Assembly (NCBI GenBank): GCA_900547815.1
Contig: URHY01000030.1
Coordinates: forward strand, 1-23,917
Direction: 5' to 3'
Length of the DNA: 23,917 nucleotides
Origin: an uncultured Solobacterium sp.
GTDB lineage: Bacteria; Bacillota_I; Bacilli_A; Erysipelotrichales; Erysipelotrichaceae
Positions within the stretch are counted from its first letter, which is position 1. Each line of letters opens with the position of its first letter. The notes beneath the pieces are model-generated. The model worked only from the letters and a program-made list of their open reading frames with translations. It did not search any database and was not told where the DNA came from. The translations under genes and the position numbers were made by a program. This document shows positions 1-5,989 of the stretch, one piece after another.

Positions 1-89
1 ACTCTGTCGAAGGTGATTTCAACATGGTAAGCATGGATGAAGTGTTGAAATTAGCTGGTGGAGATGGCTCAGGCCGCGTCCAAAGATAA
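1..89 (+). CDS. C-terminal fragment of an unidentified protein (partial)
   Basis: A frame open from base 3 ends at the TAA at 87-89 and gives 28 residues ending GGDGSGRVQR. The other two plus frames stop within 30 bases, and the codons look like real coding sequence. A terminator lies 110 bases downstream. The fragment is too short for me to recognise a family. The gene begins outside the window. Confidence 0.55.
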   Translation, partial: SVEGDFNMVSMDEVLKLAGGDGSGRVQR

Positions 90-100
90 TAATTTATTTC

Positions 101-120
101 GGTAGCAACAGATTGCTATC
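101..120 (+). other. Small hairpin in the 3' untranslated region
   Basis: GGTAGCAA pairs with TTGCTATC (8 bp, one G-U) around a CAGA tetraloop. No clean T run follows, so it is not a convincing terminator by itself. It lies between the stop codon at 89 and the stronger terminator at 199, and may be a 3'-end stabilising structure. Confidence 0.35.
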
Positions 121-198
121 ATGTATTTATTTCTCTATTTCAACAACAATACTTACATTAAAATGTCTAACCTTTAGTCATCCGTTACTATATATTCT

Positions 199-229
199 AG
201 GAAGAGCTTGTCACTCTTCCTTTTTTTCG
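199..229 (+). terminator. Factor-independent terminator of the upstream gene
   Basis: AGGAAGAG (199-206) and CTCTTCCT (214-221) form a perfect 8-bp stem with a 7-base loop, followed by seven T residues (221-227). Confidence 0.85.
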
Positions 230-257
230 TAAAATTAATATTGAAAGAAGGTTACTT

Positions 258-587
258 ATGAATGTTGGATTTATGGCATGTATTGTACTATCTGTTTTGT
301 TTCTAATTATTGGGATTTTTTTCTCTCTATCAAAAGAAAAAGGAGCTAAGTATGTTTCTGGTTTTAATACACTAAATCATCCAGAAAAGTATGATAAGGC
401 ATCTATTTCTTTGGATATGCGAAATCAATGTTTTACACATGCATTGATTCTATTTCTAGGAGCTATCCTTTCTTATTTCATATCCGATTATATCGCAATA
501 CCAATCTATATAATATGGGGTATTCTTTTCTTTAAGTCTGTGCATTTCGATGCAGAAAAGGCATTCGAAAAGTATTTGATTAAGTAA
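258..587 (+). CDS. DUF3784-family small membrane protein
   Basis: A 109-residue protein with three hydrophobic segments at about residues 5-24, 58-76 and 79-93. Between the first and second lies a polar stretch (about 25-57) with KGAKYVSGFNTL and a following EKYD, the pattern typical of the DUF3784 family of small Firmicute membrane proteins. No function is established for that family. The start is supported by GAAAGAAGG, six bases before the ATG. It stands alone after a terminator. Family assignment is from pattern memory; the membrane prediction is directly visible. Confidence 0.75.
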   Translation: MNVGFMACIVLSVLFLIIGIFFSLSKEKGAKYVSGFNTLNHPEKYDKASISLDMRNQCFTHALILFLGAILSYFISDYIAIPIYIIWGILFFKSVHFDAEKAFEKYLIK

Positions 588-673
588 TATAACGCAAAAA
601 TTTTACTTTTAACTTTTCAAAGTAAAATGAAAAAAAATGAGTATCTTACATGCTTTTAGATTGAATATAAGTG

Positions 674-709
674 TTGACTGAAAGAATGAAAAATATATAT
701 AATCATTCT
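674..709 (+). promoter_or_regulatory. Promoter of the 734 gene with an inverted repeat around the -10
   Basis: TTGACT (674-679) and TATAAT (698-703) are separated by 18 bases. AGAATGA (683-689) and TCATTCT (703-709) are perfect 7-base inverted arms flanking the -10 box, so a repressor site is possible. AGGAA at 723-727 is the ribosome site for the ATG at 734. Confidence 0.6.
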
Positions 710-733
710 AAAACGAACGATTAGGAACTGCTT

Positions 734-1144
734 ATGTTTCATGTAAAGAAAAGAATTCTTTTAATGATAACTGGAATTTTATGGTTAATTGCCGGATTTA
801 ATGTGGCACGATTAGGTGTGCTTTCTTATCGTGTGATTGAATCCAAATGGTATTTATATATTTTAACAGTTGTTGTGTTCTCTGTATTTGGAATGATGTT
901 TTTCAAAATGAGCAAGAAACACACAAAACGAATAATGGGATATGAAGCAACACGTCCCTTCTGGCACTTCTTTGATTTAAAAGCCTATATGATCATGGTT
1001 TGTATGATGGGTGGAGGAATTGGATTTAGAGCAGCAGGAATTTTTCCAGATATCTTTATCGCATTCTTCTATTCAGGTCTTGGATGTGCACTTGCTTTAG
1101 CGGGTGTTACTTTCTTAAGAAACTATATTCAATATAAAAACTAA
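734..1144 (+). CDS. Conserved membrane protein of unknown function (four TM segments)
   Basis: A 136-residue, basic-ended integral membrane protein with hydrophobic segments at about residues 8-28, 39-57, 83-101 and 108-127. The distinctive stretch FFDLKAYMIM..MMGGGIGFRAAG (residues 79-102) precedes the last membrane segment and looks conserved. I believe similar uncharacterised proteins occur in other anaerobes, but I cannot name the family or give a function. AGGAA lies six bases before the ATG and a good promoter lies upstream. The reading frame after the TAA continues open in the same frame to 1426 (see the broken gene there). The natural end of this protein after the last membrane segment argues against read-through. 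Confidence 0.75.
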   Translation: MFHVKKRILLMITGILWLIAGFNVARLGVLSYRVIESKWYLYILTVVVFSVFGMMFFKMSKKHTKRIMGYEATRPFWHFFDLKAYMIMVCMMGGGIGFRAAGIFPDIFIAFFYSGLGCALALAGVTFLRNYIQYKN

Positions 1145-1426
1145 AAAGAAGAGTACCGTATCAAGAAAAATCTATGTGTAACAGGATTATGTTGTAAAGA
1201 CAAATCCCTTGCCACATTTATTTTCGATGATTATTCGCGTGAACAATGTGATAAACGTGCATCGGATTGCTTAAGTATTATTAAAGAGAGTGGTACAAAA
1301 GAGATTGATTTATCACAAGCCGTATTAAATGAAATGAGAAACCAATCAAGTTCGGTTTATAACAAGTCGGGGATGCGTTGTTTGATGCGTATACAAAAAA
1401 TATGGATAAAGGAGAATAAAAAATGA
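1145..1426 (+). pseudogene. Broken small gene of unknown function (no start codon, one frameshift)
   Basis: Frame 2 is open from 1145 to 1426 with coding-like content (…LATFIFDDYSREQCDKRA…KEIDLSQAVLNEMRNQ…), but it has no ATG, GTG or TTG before an internal ATG at 1334. A ribosome-site-like AAGAAGAG (1146-1153) sits six bases before ATC AAG AAA AAT at 1160, as if an ATG had become ATC. At the GGGG of 1369-1372 the coding character jumps to frame 1, which continues GDALFDAYTKNMDKGE and stops at 1417-1419, right before aroD. One added base there would give a clean protein of about 86 residues. I do not recognise the family. Alternatives are a sequencing error at GGGG plus a rare AUC start, or read-through from the 734 gene, which shares this frame. 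Confidence 0.5.
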
Positions 1427-2184
1427 ATACAGTGACAATGAAAAATGTTGAATTTGGTACAGGCGTACCAAAGATTTGTGTTCCTATTTGTGGAAAAACT
1501 AAGGAAGATGTTTTAGAACAAGCGAAAATCATTCTTGATACGCCAGCTGATATTATTGAATGGCGTATGGATTGGTTTGAACAAGTTGAAAATACTGCAT
1601 CTGTAGTAGAAATGGCTAAAGAATTACGTGAAGTATTTAAAGAAACTCCAGTATTAGCTACTTTCCGTTCTAAAAAAGAAGGTGGAGAATTAGAAGTATC
1701 TACTGAATATTATGTAGAATTAAATTGTGCTGTTGCCAAAAGCGGTTATGTAGATGCAGTAGATGTTGAATTATATACTGGTGATAAAGAAGTTGAAACA
1801 ATTGTTACTACTGCTCATGAAAATGGGGTAAAAGTCATTATGTCAAACCATGACTTCTTCAAAACTCCTGCAAAAGAAGAAATCATTTCTCGTTTGTGTG
1901 CTATGCAAGAAAAGGGTGCAGACATTCCTAAGATTGCGGTAATGCCTCAATCAAAAAAGGATGTATTGACATTGTTGGCAGCTACAAATGAAATGGTAGA
2001 AGAACATGCGAATCGTCCAATCATCACAATGTCTATGGCAGCTACTGGAGTTATCTCTCGTTTAGCTGGTGAAGTATTTGGTTCTTGTTTGACATTTGGT
2101 GCAGCTAAAAAAGCGAGTGCTCCAGGTCAAATGGGTGTCAATGATCTTAAGACAGTTCTTGAAACTTTACATAAGAGTTTATAA
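1423..2184 (+). CDS. aroD: Type I 3-dehydroquinate dehydratase
   Basis: This enzyme removes water from 3-dehydroquinate to give 3-dehydroshikimate in the shikimate pathway, in the cytoplasm, through a Schiff-base lysine. The 253-residue length is typical. Known family residues fall at their usual numbers: E46 and R48 in IEWRMD, H143 in SNHDF, Schiff-base K170 in PKIAVMPQS, R213 in ISRLAG, and S232 and Q236 in the C-terminal SAPGQM stretch. AAAGGAG lies eight bases before the ATG. It has its own terminator, and no other aro genes are in the window, so its partners must be elsewhere. The preceding 280 bases contain a broken small gene. Confidence is high because all catalytic residues are present. 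Confidence 0.97.
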   Translation: MNTVTMKNVEFGTGVPKICVPICGKTKEDVLEQAKIILDTPADIIEWRMDWFEQVENTASVVEMAKELREVFKETPVLATFRSKKEGGELEVSTEYYVELNCAVAKSGYVDAVDVELYTGDKEVETIVTTAHENGVKVIMSNHDFFKTPAKEEIISRLCAMQEKGADIPKIAVMPQSKKDVLTLLAATNEMVEEHANRPIITMSMAATGVISRLAGEVFGSCLTFGAAKKASAPGQMGVNDLKTVLETLHKSL

Positions 2185-2190
2185 TCAATA

Positions 2191-2214
2191 AGGCAGGTTA
2201 ACCTGTCTTTTTTT
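2191..2214 (+). terminator. Terminator after aroD
   Basis: AGGCAGG (2191-2197) pairs with CCTGTCT (2202-2208, one G-U) around a TTAA loop, followed by seven T residues. Confidence 0.85.
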
Positions 2215-2215
2215 G

Positions 2216-2243
2216 TTGACATGTGATATCAATATGATATCAT
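2216..2243 (+). promoter_or_regulatory. Promoter of the SPFH/RHH operon with two tandem palindromic operators
   Basis: TTGACA (2216-2221) and TATCAT (2238-2243) are 16 bases apart. The spacer and -10 hold two identical 8-bp palindromes, TGATATCA at 2224-2231 and 2235-2242, exactly 11 bases apart, about one helical turn. A repressor bound there would block RNA polymerase. The ribbon-helix-helix protein encoded second in the operon is an obvious candidate ligand, by inference. Confidence 0.75.
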
Positions 2244-2264
2244 TTAGATAGTGGAGGTGCTTAT

Positions 2265-3263
2265 ATGACAGAAAAAATTTTAAGCAACAAAAAGAATGGC
2301 ATGGCCATGATGATATTATGGATTGTTTTATATCTTGTAGCTTTATTGATGACAATACTTGGAGCAGCATTAATTTGGCCACTATTTATTATTGGTGTTG
2401 TATGGCTATGCATTGGTTGGATTCCGTTTCTTGGCTTAAAAGTATTAAAGCCACAAGAAGCCTTGGTTTTAACGTTATTTGGTAAATATGTAGGTACTTT
2501 AAAGGATGCTGGATTCTATTATGTCAATCCTTTTTGTCAGGCTGTTAATCCTGCCGCAAAGACAAAACTAAATCAAAGTGGAGATGTGGATGATGGTTCT
2601 AAGAAGAGTATTTTTCAAGCACAAAATAATGGAACAGTAGAAATGGCTTCTAAAAAAGTATCTTTGAAAATCATGACTTTAAACAACAATCGTCAAAAAA
2701 TCAATGATTGTTTAGGAAATCCTGTGGAGATTGGAATTGCCGTTATGTGGCGTGTTACAGATACCGCAAAGGCTGTATTTAATGTGGATAACTACAAGGA
2801 ATATCTTTCTTTACAATGTGATAGTGCATTAAGAAATATTGTTCGTATCTATCCTTATGATGTAGCTGAAAATGTAGATACAACAGGCGATGGTATTGCC
2901 GATGAAGGAAGTCTTAGAGGTTCTAGTGAAGTGGTCGCATCGAGAATTCGTGATGAAATTCAATGTAAAGTAAAAGATGCGGGTCTTGAAATTATTGAGG
3001 CAAGAATTACATATTTGGCATATGCACCAGAAATTGCAGCCGTTATGCTACAAAGACAACAGGCAAGTGCGATTATTGATGCACGTAAGATGATTGTGGA
3101 TGGTGCTGTTGGTATGGTTGAAATGGCATTGGAGCGTTTGAATGAAAATGGGGTTGTAGAATTAGATGAAGAAAGGAAAGCGGCTATGGTTTCGAATTTA
3201 TTAGTCGTACTTTGTGGAAACCATGATGCGCAGCCAGTCGTTAATTCTGGCAGCTTGTATTAA
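2265..3263 (+). CDS. SPFH/Band 7 domain membrane protein
   Basis: A 332-residue protein. Two closely spaced hydrophobic segments at about residues 13-32 and 35-57 form an N-terminal hairpin anchor. They are followed at about 60-100 by KVLKPQEALVLTLFGKYVGTLKDAGFYYVNPF, the start of an SPFH (stomatin/prohibitin/flotillin/HflK) domain running to about residue 275. The segment ending AVMLQRQQASAIIDARK (about 262-280) is the usual helical end of the domain. Such proteins oligomerise on membranes and organise lipid or protease microdomains; the exact role here is unknown. GGAGGTG provides a strong ribosome site. Its TAA overlaps the ATG of the next gene (TAATG), so the two are translationally coupled. 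Confidence 0.88.
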   Translation: MTEKILSNKKNGMAMMILWIVLYLVALLMTILGAALIWPLFIIGVVWLCIGWIPFLGLKVLKPQEALVLTLFGKYVGTLKDAGFYYVNPFCQAVNPAAKTKLNQSGDVDDGSKKSIFQAQNNGTVEMASKKVSLKIMTLNNNRQKINDCLGNPVEIGIAVMWRVTDTAKAVFNVDNYKEYLSLQCDSALRNIVRIYPYDVAENVDTTGDGIADEGSLRGSSEVVASRIRDEIQCKVKDAGLEIIEARITYLAYAPEIAAVMLQRQQASAIIDARKMIVDGAVGMVEMALERLNENGVVELDEERKAAMVSNLLVVLCGNHDAQPVVNSGSLY

Positions 3264-3457
3264 TGGAAAAGAAACAGATTCCTTTGCGTCTTTCAAAGAA
3301 ATTGTATGATCAAATCGCTTCATGGGCAGAAGATGATTTTCGTAGTGTCAACGGACAAATTGAATATTTGTTGACGGAATGTGTGAAACAAAGAAAAAAG
3401 AATGGCAAATACGTCAGTGATACGATGGATGAGCCAATTGAATTGGATATCAAGTAA
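3263..3457 (+). CDS. Ribbon-helix-helix (Arc-like) DNA-binding protein
   Basis: A 64-residue protein opening with the beta strand KKQIPLRLSKKLYDQIASWA, then a turn (DDFRSVNGQ) and a second helix (IEYLLTECVKQRKK). This is the ribbon-helix-helix arrangement of Arc-type regulators. The acidic C-terminal tail (MDEPIELDIK) is not part of the fold. Such proteins bind DNA as dimers through the strand and often repress their own operon. Its start overlaps the SPFH stop codon by one base, with no separate ribosome site, so expression is tied to the SPFH gene. It could alternatively act on the SPFH protein rather than on DNA. Family call is good; target is inferred. Confidence 0.8.
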   Translation: MEKKQIPLRLSKKLYDQIASWAEDDFRSVNGQIEYLLTECVKQRKKNGKYVSDTMDEPIELDIK

Positions 3458-3458
3458 G

Positions 3459-3487
3459 AGAGTGTAGAGATACATTCTTTTATTTTT
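3459..3487 (+). terminator. Terminator of the SPFH/RHH operon
   Basis: AGAGTGTA (3459-3466) pairs with TACATTCT (3471-3478, one G-U) around a GAGA loop, followed by the T-rich TTTTATTTTT. Confidence 0.8.
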
Positions 3488-3603
3488 GGAAAAAATAAAA
3501 GCTTTTAATGTTAAACTAGAAAAACTTAGTAACTTAAGCTACTTTTAAAGATTAAATTTTGAAGACTTGGTTAATTGAATAGTCATTTTGATCGAGTTGT
3601 ACA

Positions 3604-3650
3604 TTGTAATGCATATGTAAAAAACATAAAATACTCTACAAACAGGAGGT
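3604..3650 (+). promoter_or_regulatory. Putative promoter and strong ribosome site for the Bax-inhibitor gene
   Basis: TTGTAA (3604-3609) and TAAAAT (3627-3632) are 17 bases apart. AGGAGGT (3644-3650) lies ten bases before the ATG at 3661. The rest of the 3488-3603 stretch is AT-rich and I see no gene in it. Confidence 0.5.
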
Positions 3651-3660
3651 AAAAAAACAT

Positions 3661-4332
3661 ATGTATACAAATAACTATTCAAATTCAGTAAGTACAAATT
3701 CATTATATAAAGTTTACAGTTGGATGATGGTAGGCCTTGGTATTACGGCAATCACTTCGGCATTGTTGTATGCTTCTGGCATATTCATGCTTATTATTCA
3801 GATTCCCATGATTTCACTATTATTACTCATCGTACAAATTTCATTAACGATTTCAATGGGACGTCAATTATCACGTAATACACCCGCTTCCACAATGAAG
3901 ATGATGTTTATTGTGTATTCACTTACAATGGGAATCAATATGACATCATTGGCTTATGTATATAGTGCTGGACAGATTGCAGCGGCTTTTGGTATTAGCG
4001 CAATTTACTTTGCGTGTTTAGCCATTATTGGAAAGACAACTAAAATGGATCTTAGTAAAGTGGGAAACATTTGTTTGATTGGTTTGATTGCGATGATCTT
4101 TAGTCAATTTTTCTTCATGATATTTAGAGTTGGCATGGATGTACGCTTATGGAGCGTGATTGGACTCTTATTATTTACTGGACTTACGGCTTGGGACATA
4201 CAAAAAATGAATTATATGTTGGATGGCTATGAAGATGAAAAGATATCGATTTATATGGCGTTACAACTATATTTAGATTTCTTGAATATCTTCTTATACA
4301 TTTTGCGATTGTTAGGACGTAGAGATGATTAG
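3661..4332 (+). CDS. Bax inhibitor-1 / YccA family membrane protein
   Basis: A 223-residue protein that is almost entirely hydrophobic, with about seven membrane segments starting near residue 20. The C-terminal run ALQLYLDFLNIFLYILRLLGRR is the signature of the Bax inhibitor-1 family, and TGLTAWDIQKM is the loop preceding it. Bacterial members (YetJ-like) have been described as pH-dependent calcium leak channels, and the YccA branch interacts with FtsH. Which role applies here cannot be told from sequence. AGGAGGT precedes the start. The transcription terminator lies inside its last codons, so it is a single-gene unit. Confidence 0.9.
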   Translation: MYTNNYSNSVSTNSLYKVYSWMMVGLGITAITSALLYASGIFMLIIQIPMISLLLLIVQISLTISMGRQLSRNTPASTMKMMFIVYSLTMGINMTSLAYVYSAGQIAAAFGISAIYFACLAIIGKTTKMDLSKVGNICLIGLIAMIFSQFFFMIFRVGMDVRLWSVIGLLLFTGLTAWDIQKMNYMLDGYEDEKISIYMALQLYLDFLNIFLYILRLLGRRDD

Positions 4333-4349
4333 TTTCATCTCTATTTTTT
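4320..4349 (+). terminator. Terminator overlapping the end of the Bax-inhibitor gene
   Basis: TAGAGATGA (4320-4328) pairs with TCATCTCTA (4335-4343) around a six-base loop, followed by TTTTTT (4344-4349). The stop codon TAG (4330-4332) lies in the loop. Confidence 0.85.
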
Positions 4350-4353
4350 ATGG

Positions 4354-4381
4354 TTGACAATGTAAACTAATATTGTATACT
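4354..4381 (+). promoter_or_regulatory. Promoter of the Ntn-hydrolase/MarR operon
   Basis: TTGACA (4354-4359) and TATACT (4376-4381) are separated by 16 bases. The start of transcription should fall near 4388, at the edge of the palindrome that follows. Confidence 0.75.
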
Positions 4382-4385
4382 TTAA

Positions 4386-4404
4386 TAGTTCACAAAATGA
4401 ACTA
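4386..4404 (+). promoter_or_regulatory. Palindromic operator, probably for the MarR regulator of the operon
   Basis: TAGTTCA (4386-4392) and TGAACTA (4398-4404) are perfect 7-base arms around CAAAA, 19 bp in all. The site sits just downstream of the -10 and ends four bases before the AGGAG ribosome site. Size and position fit a MarR-family autorepressor; the MarR gene is second in this operon. The link is inferred. Confidence 0.65.
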
Positions 4405-4415
4405 AAGGAGTATGT

Positions 4416-5477
4416 ATGAAAGTATTAAAGAAAATAGGAATTACTATATTATGTTTATTATTGATTTGTGGAATAGGCATTGTTTGTCTGTTTCACAAGG
4501 AATATAGCTCATTAAAATCATTAAAAAAAATCGATGCTTATCCAATGTATACAATGGATTATAGTGCGGATTATGGATTGGATGAGTTTTTAGAAAAAGG
4601 TGCAAGCAATGATAAAGAGCTTGTCGAATTTGTGGTGAATCACGTAATGAAGGGGTTACCATTAAGTATTGATATTCCAGATTTAGGTTGTTCTACATTT
4701 ATTGCACAAAATAAAGATTCAGGATATCTGTTTGGACGAAACTTTGATATGGATTATTCGCCAAGTGTATTAGTGAAGACGAAACCTAAAAATGGGTATG
4801 CCTCTATATCCATGGTGAATTTAGGCTTTGTAGGATATAATGAAAAACATTTACCAGATACATTAAAAGATTCATTAGTAACTTTGGCAGCCCCTTATGC
4901 ACCACTAGATGGAATGAATGAAAAAGGATTAGCGGTTGGCGTATTGTTGATTGATACAAAACCAACAAATCAGAATACAAAAAAGGTGGATATCACAACG
5001 ACAACAGCCATTCGTTTGATGTTAGATAAGGCGAAAAATGTGGATGAAGCATTAGAATTATTATCTTCTTATGACATGCATTCAAGTGCCAATAGTTGTT
5101 ATCACTTCCAAATTTGTGATGCTTCTGGAAAGAGTGTTGTTGTAGAATATGTGGATGATGAAATGAAGGTTGTATATCCAGACAAGAATTATCAGTGTGC
5201 CACAAATTTCTTATTGACTCAACCCGATGCAGAATTTAATTTTGGCCAAGACCGTTACCAAATTATTGATGAAAAATTAAGTTCCACAAATGGAAAACTA
5301 TCCAAACATGAGGCTATGCAACTTTTATCCGATTGTTCGCAAGAAGCACATAAAAACAAACAGGGAAAAATATCAAAGACACAATGGTCTTGTGTATATG
5401 ATTTAAAGAACAAAAAGGTAACGATTTGTGTGAATGAAAATTATGATGCGAAATACACAATTTCTGTGCTAGAATAA
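4416..5477 (+). CDS. Choloylglycine-hydrolase-like linear amide C-N hydrolase (Ntn fold), membrane anchored
   Basis: A 353-residue protein. Residues about 7-26 form one hydrophobic N-terminal segment after a KK pair, either an anchor or an uncleaved signal. The Ntn-hydrolase domain begins with DLGCSTF, with C92 as likely nucleophile. R108 and D111 follow at +16 and +19, the same spacing as C2, R18 and D21 of conjugated bile acid hydrolase. N264 in CATNF and R280 in GQDRY are probable further active-site residues. The family cleaves linear amide bonds (bile salts, penicillin V, N-acyl amino acids, acyl-homoserine lactones). Here the Cys would need processing of the first 91 residues. The substrate is unknown and the protein is not a canonical cytoplasmic bile salt hydrolase. 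It is co-transcribed with a MarR regulator four bases downstream. Confidence 0.85.
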   Translation: MKVLKKIGITILCLLLICGIGIVCLFHKEYSSLKSLKKIDAYPMYTMDYSADYGLDEFLEKGASNDKELVEFVVNHVMKGLPLSIDIPDLGCSTFIAQNKDSGYLFGRNFDMDYSPSVLVKTKPKNGYASISMVNLGFVGYNEKHLPDTLKDSLVTLAAPYAPLDGMNEKGLAVGVLLIDTKPTNQNTKKVDITTTTAIRLMLDKAKNVDEALELLSSYDMHSSANSCYHFQICDASGKSVVVEYVDDEMKVVYPDKNYQCATNFLLTQPDAEFNFGQDRYQIIDEKLSSTNGKLSKHEAMQLLSDCSQEAHKNKQGKISKTQWSCVYDLKNKKVTICVNENYDAKYTISVLE

Positions 5478-5481
5478 AATT

Positions 5482-5904
5482 ATGAAAAAGAATGAACAAG
5501 TATTAGAAGCATGGCTTCAAATGACAACTGTTATCAATAATGAAAGAATCACTCCAGATCTACCTTATAATGAATCCATGATTTGTCGATATTTATATCA
5601 AAATCAAGATTTAAATGTAACCGCAACGGATTTATGCAACTATATGCGCATGCAAAAATCGCAGATGAATCGTACACTTACAAGTATGGAAAAAAAGGGA
5701 CTGATTACACGTATTCGTAGTGAACAGGATACGCGTAAAATCTATATTACATTAAATGATTCGATGATTAAAATATATAAGAAACAACATGAAAAGATTT
5801 TAAAAATCGTAGATGAATTGTTTGAAAAGATTGGTTATGAAAAACAACCAGAAGTGATTGAATTATTTGATTTAATTACACAGACCGCAAAAGAAATGTT
5901 ATAA
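5482..5904 (+). CDS. MarR-family transcriptional regulator
   Basis: A 140-residue protein with the MarR winged-helix layout: an N-terminal helix, YNESMICRYLYQNQDLNVTATDLCNYMRMQKSQMNRTLTSMEKKGLI (about 29-76, helix-turn-helix), the wing TRIRSEQDTRKIYITLND (about 77-94), then a long C-terminal dimerisation helix pair. It likely binds as a dimer to a palindrome and responds to a small ligand. No ribosome site is seen before the ATG, only four bases after the hydrolase stop, so translation probably depends on coupling. The 19-bp palindrome at 4386-4404 is a plausible operator, which would make the operon autoregulated. Confidence 0.9.
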   Translation: MKKNEQVLEAWLQMTTVINNERITPDLPYNESMICRYLYQNQDLNVTATDLCNYMRMQKSQMNRTLTSMEKKGLITRIRSEQDTRKIYITLNDSMIKIYKKQHEKILKIVDELFEKIGYEKQPEVIELFDLITQTAKEML

Positions 5905-5909
5905 AGATG

Positions 5910-5934
5910 AGCTGGATATCCAGCTTTTTCTTTT
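5910..5934 (+). terminator. Terminator after the MarR gene
   Basis: AGCTGG (5910-5915) pairs with CCAGCT (5920-5925) around ATAT, followed by TTTTTCTTTT. Confidence 0.85.
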
Positions 5935-5958
5935 GTTTCATAAAGCCTTCTTTTTTGA

Positions 5959-5984
5959 TAGAATAAAGATGGCGTTTGGGGAGG
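5959..5984 (+). promoter_or_regulatory. Weak promoter element and ribosome site of the yitT operon
   Basis: TAGAAT (5959-5964) is a plausible -10 box; no clear -35 is visible upstream. GGGGAGGTTT (about 5978-5987) is the ribosome site that decides the start at 5990. Confidence 0.4.
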
Positions 5985-5989
5985 TTTAT

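Noticed and set aside
601..627. Stem TTTTACTTT / AAAGTAAAA downstream of the DUF3784 gene
   Set aside because: Almost wholly A-T, no T run on the plus strand, and only a weak one on the minus strand, where no gene needs it. Not called as a terminator.
1281..1532. Open frame of 83 codons on the minus strand across the start of aroD
   Set aside because: It lies antisense to a well-supported gene, has no ribosome site and shows no protein-like composition.
4416..5477. Call as a canonical bile salt hydrolase
   Set aside because: The Cys is not at the N-terminus, a membrane segment precedes it, and substrate-pocket features cannot be verified from sequence alone.
5933..5989. Upstream start for the YitT protein adding 19 residues
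   Set aside because: It overlaps the preceding terminator's T run, lacks a ribosome site and adds a non-family N-terminus; GGGGAGG supports 5990.
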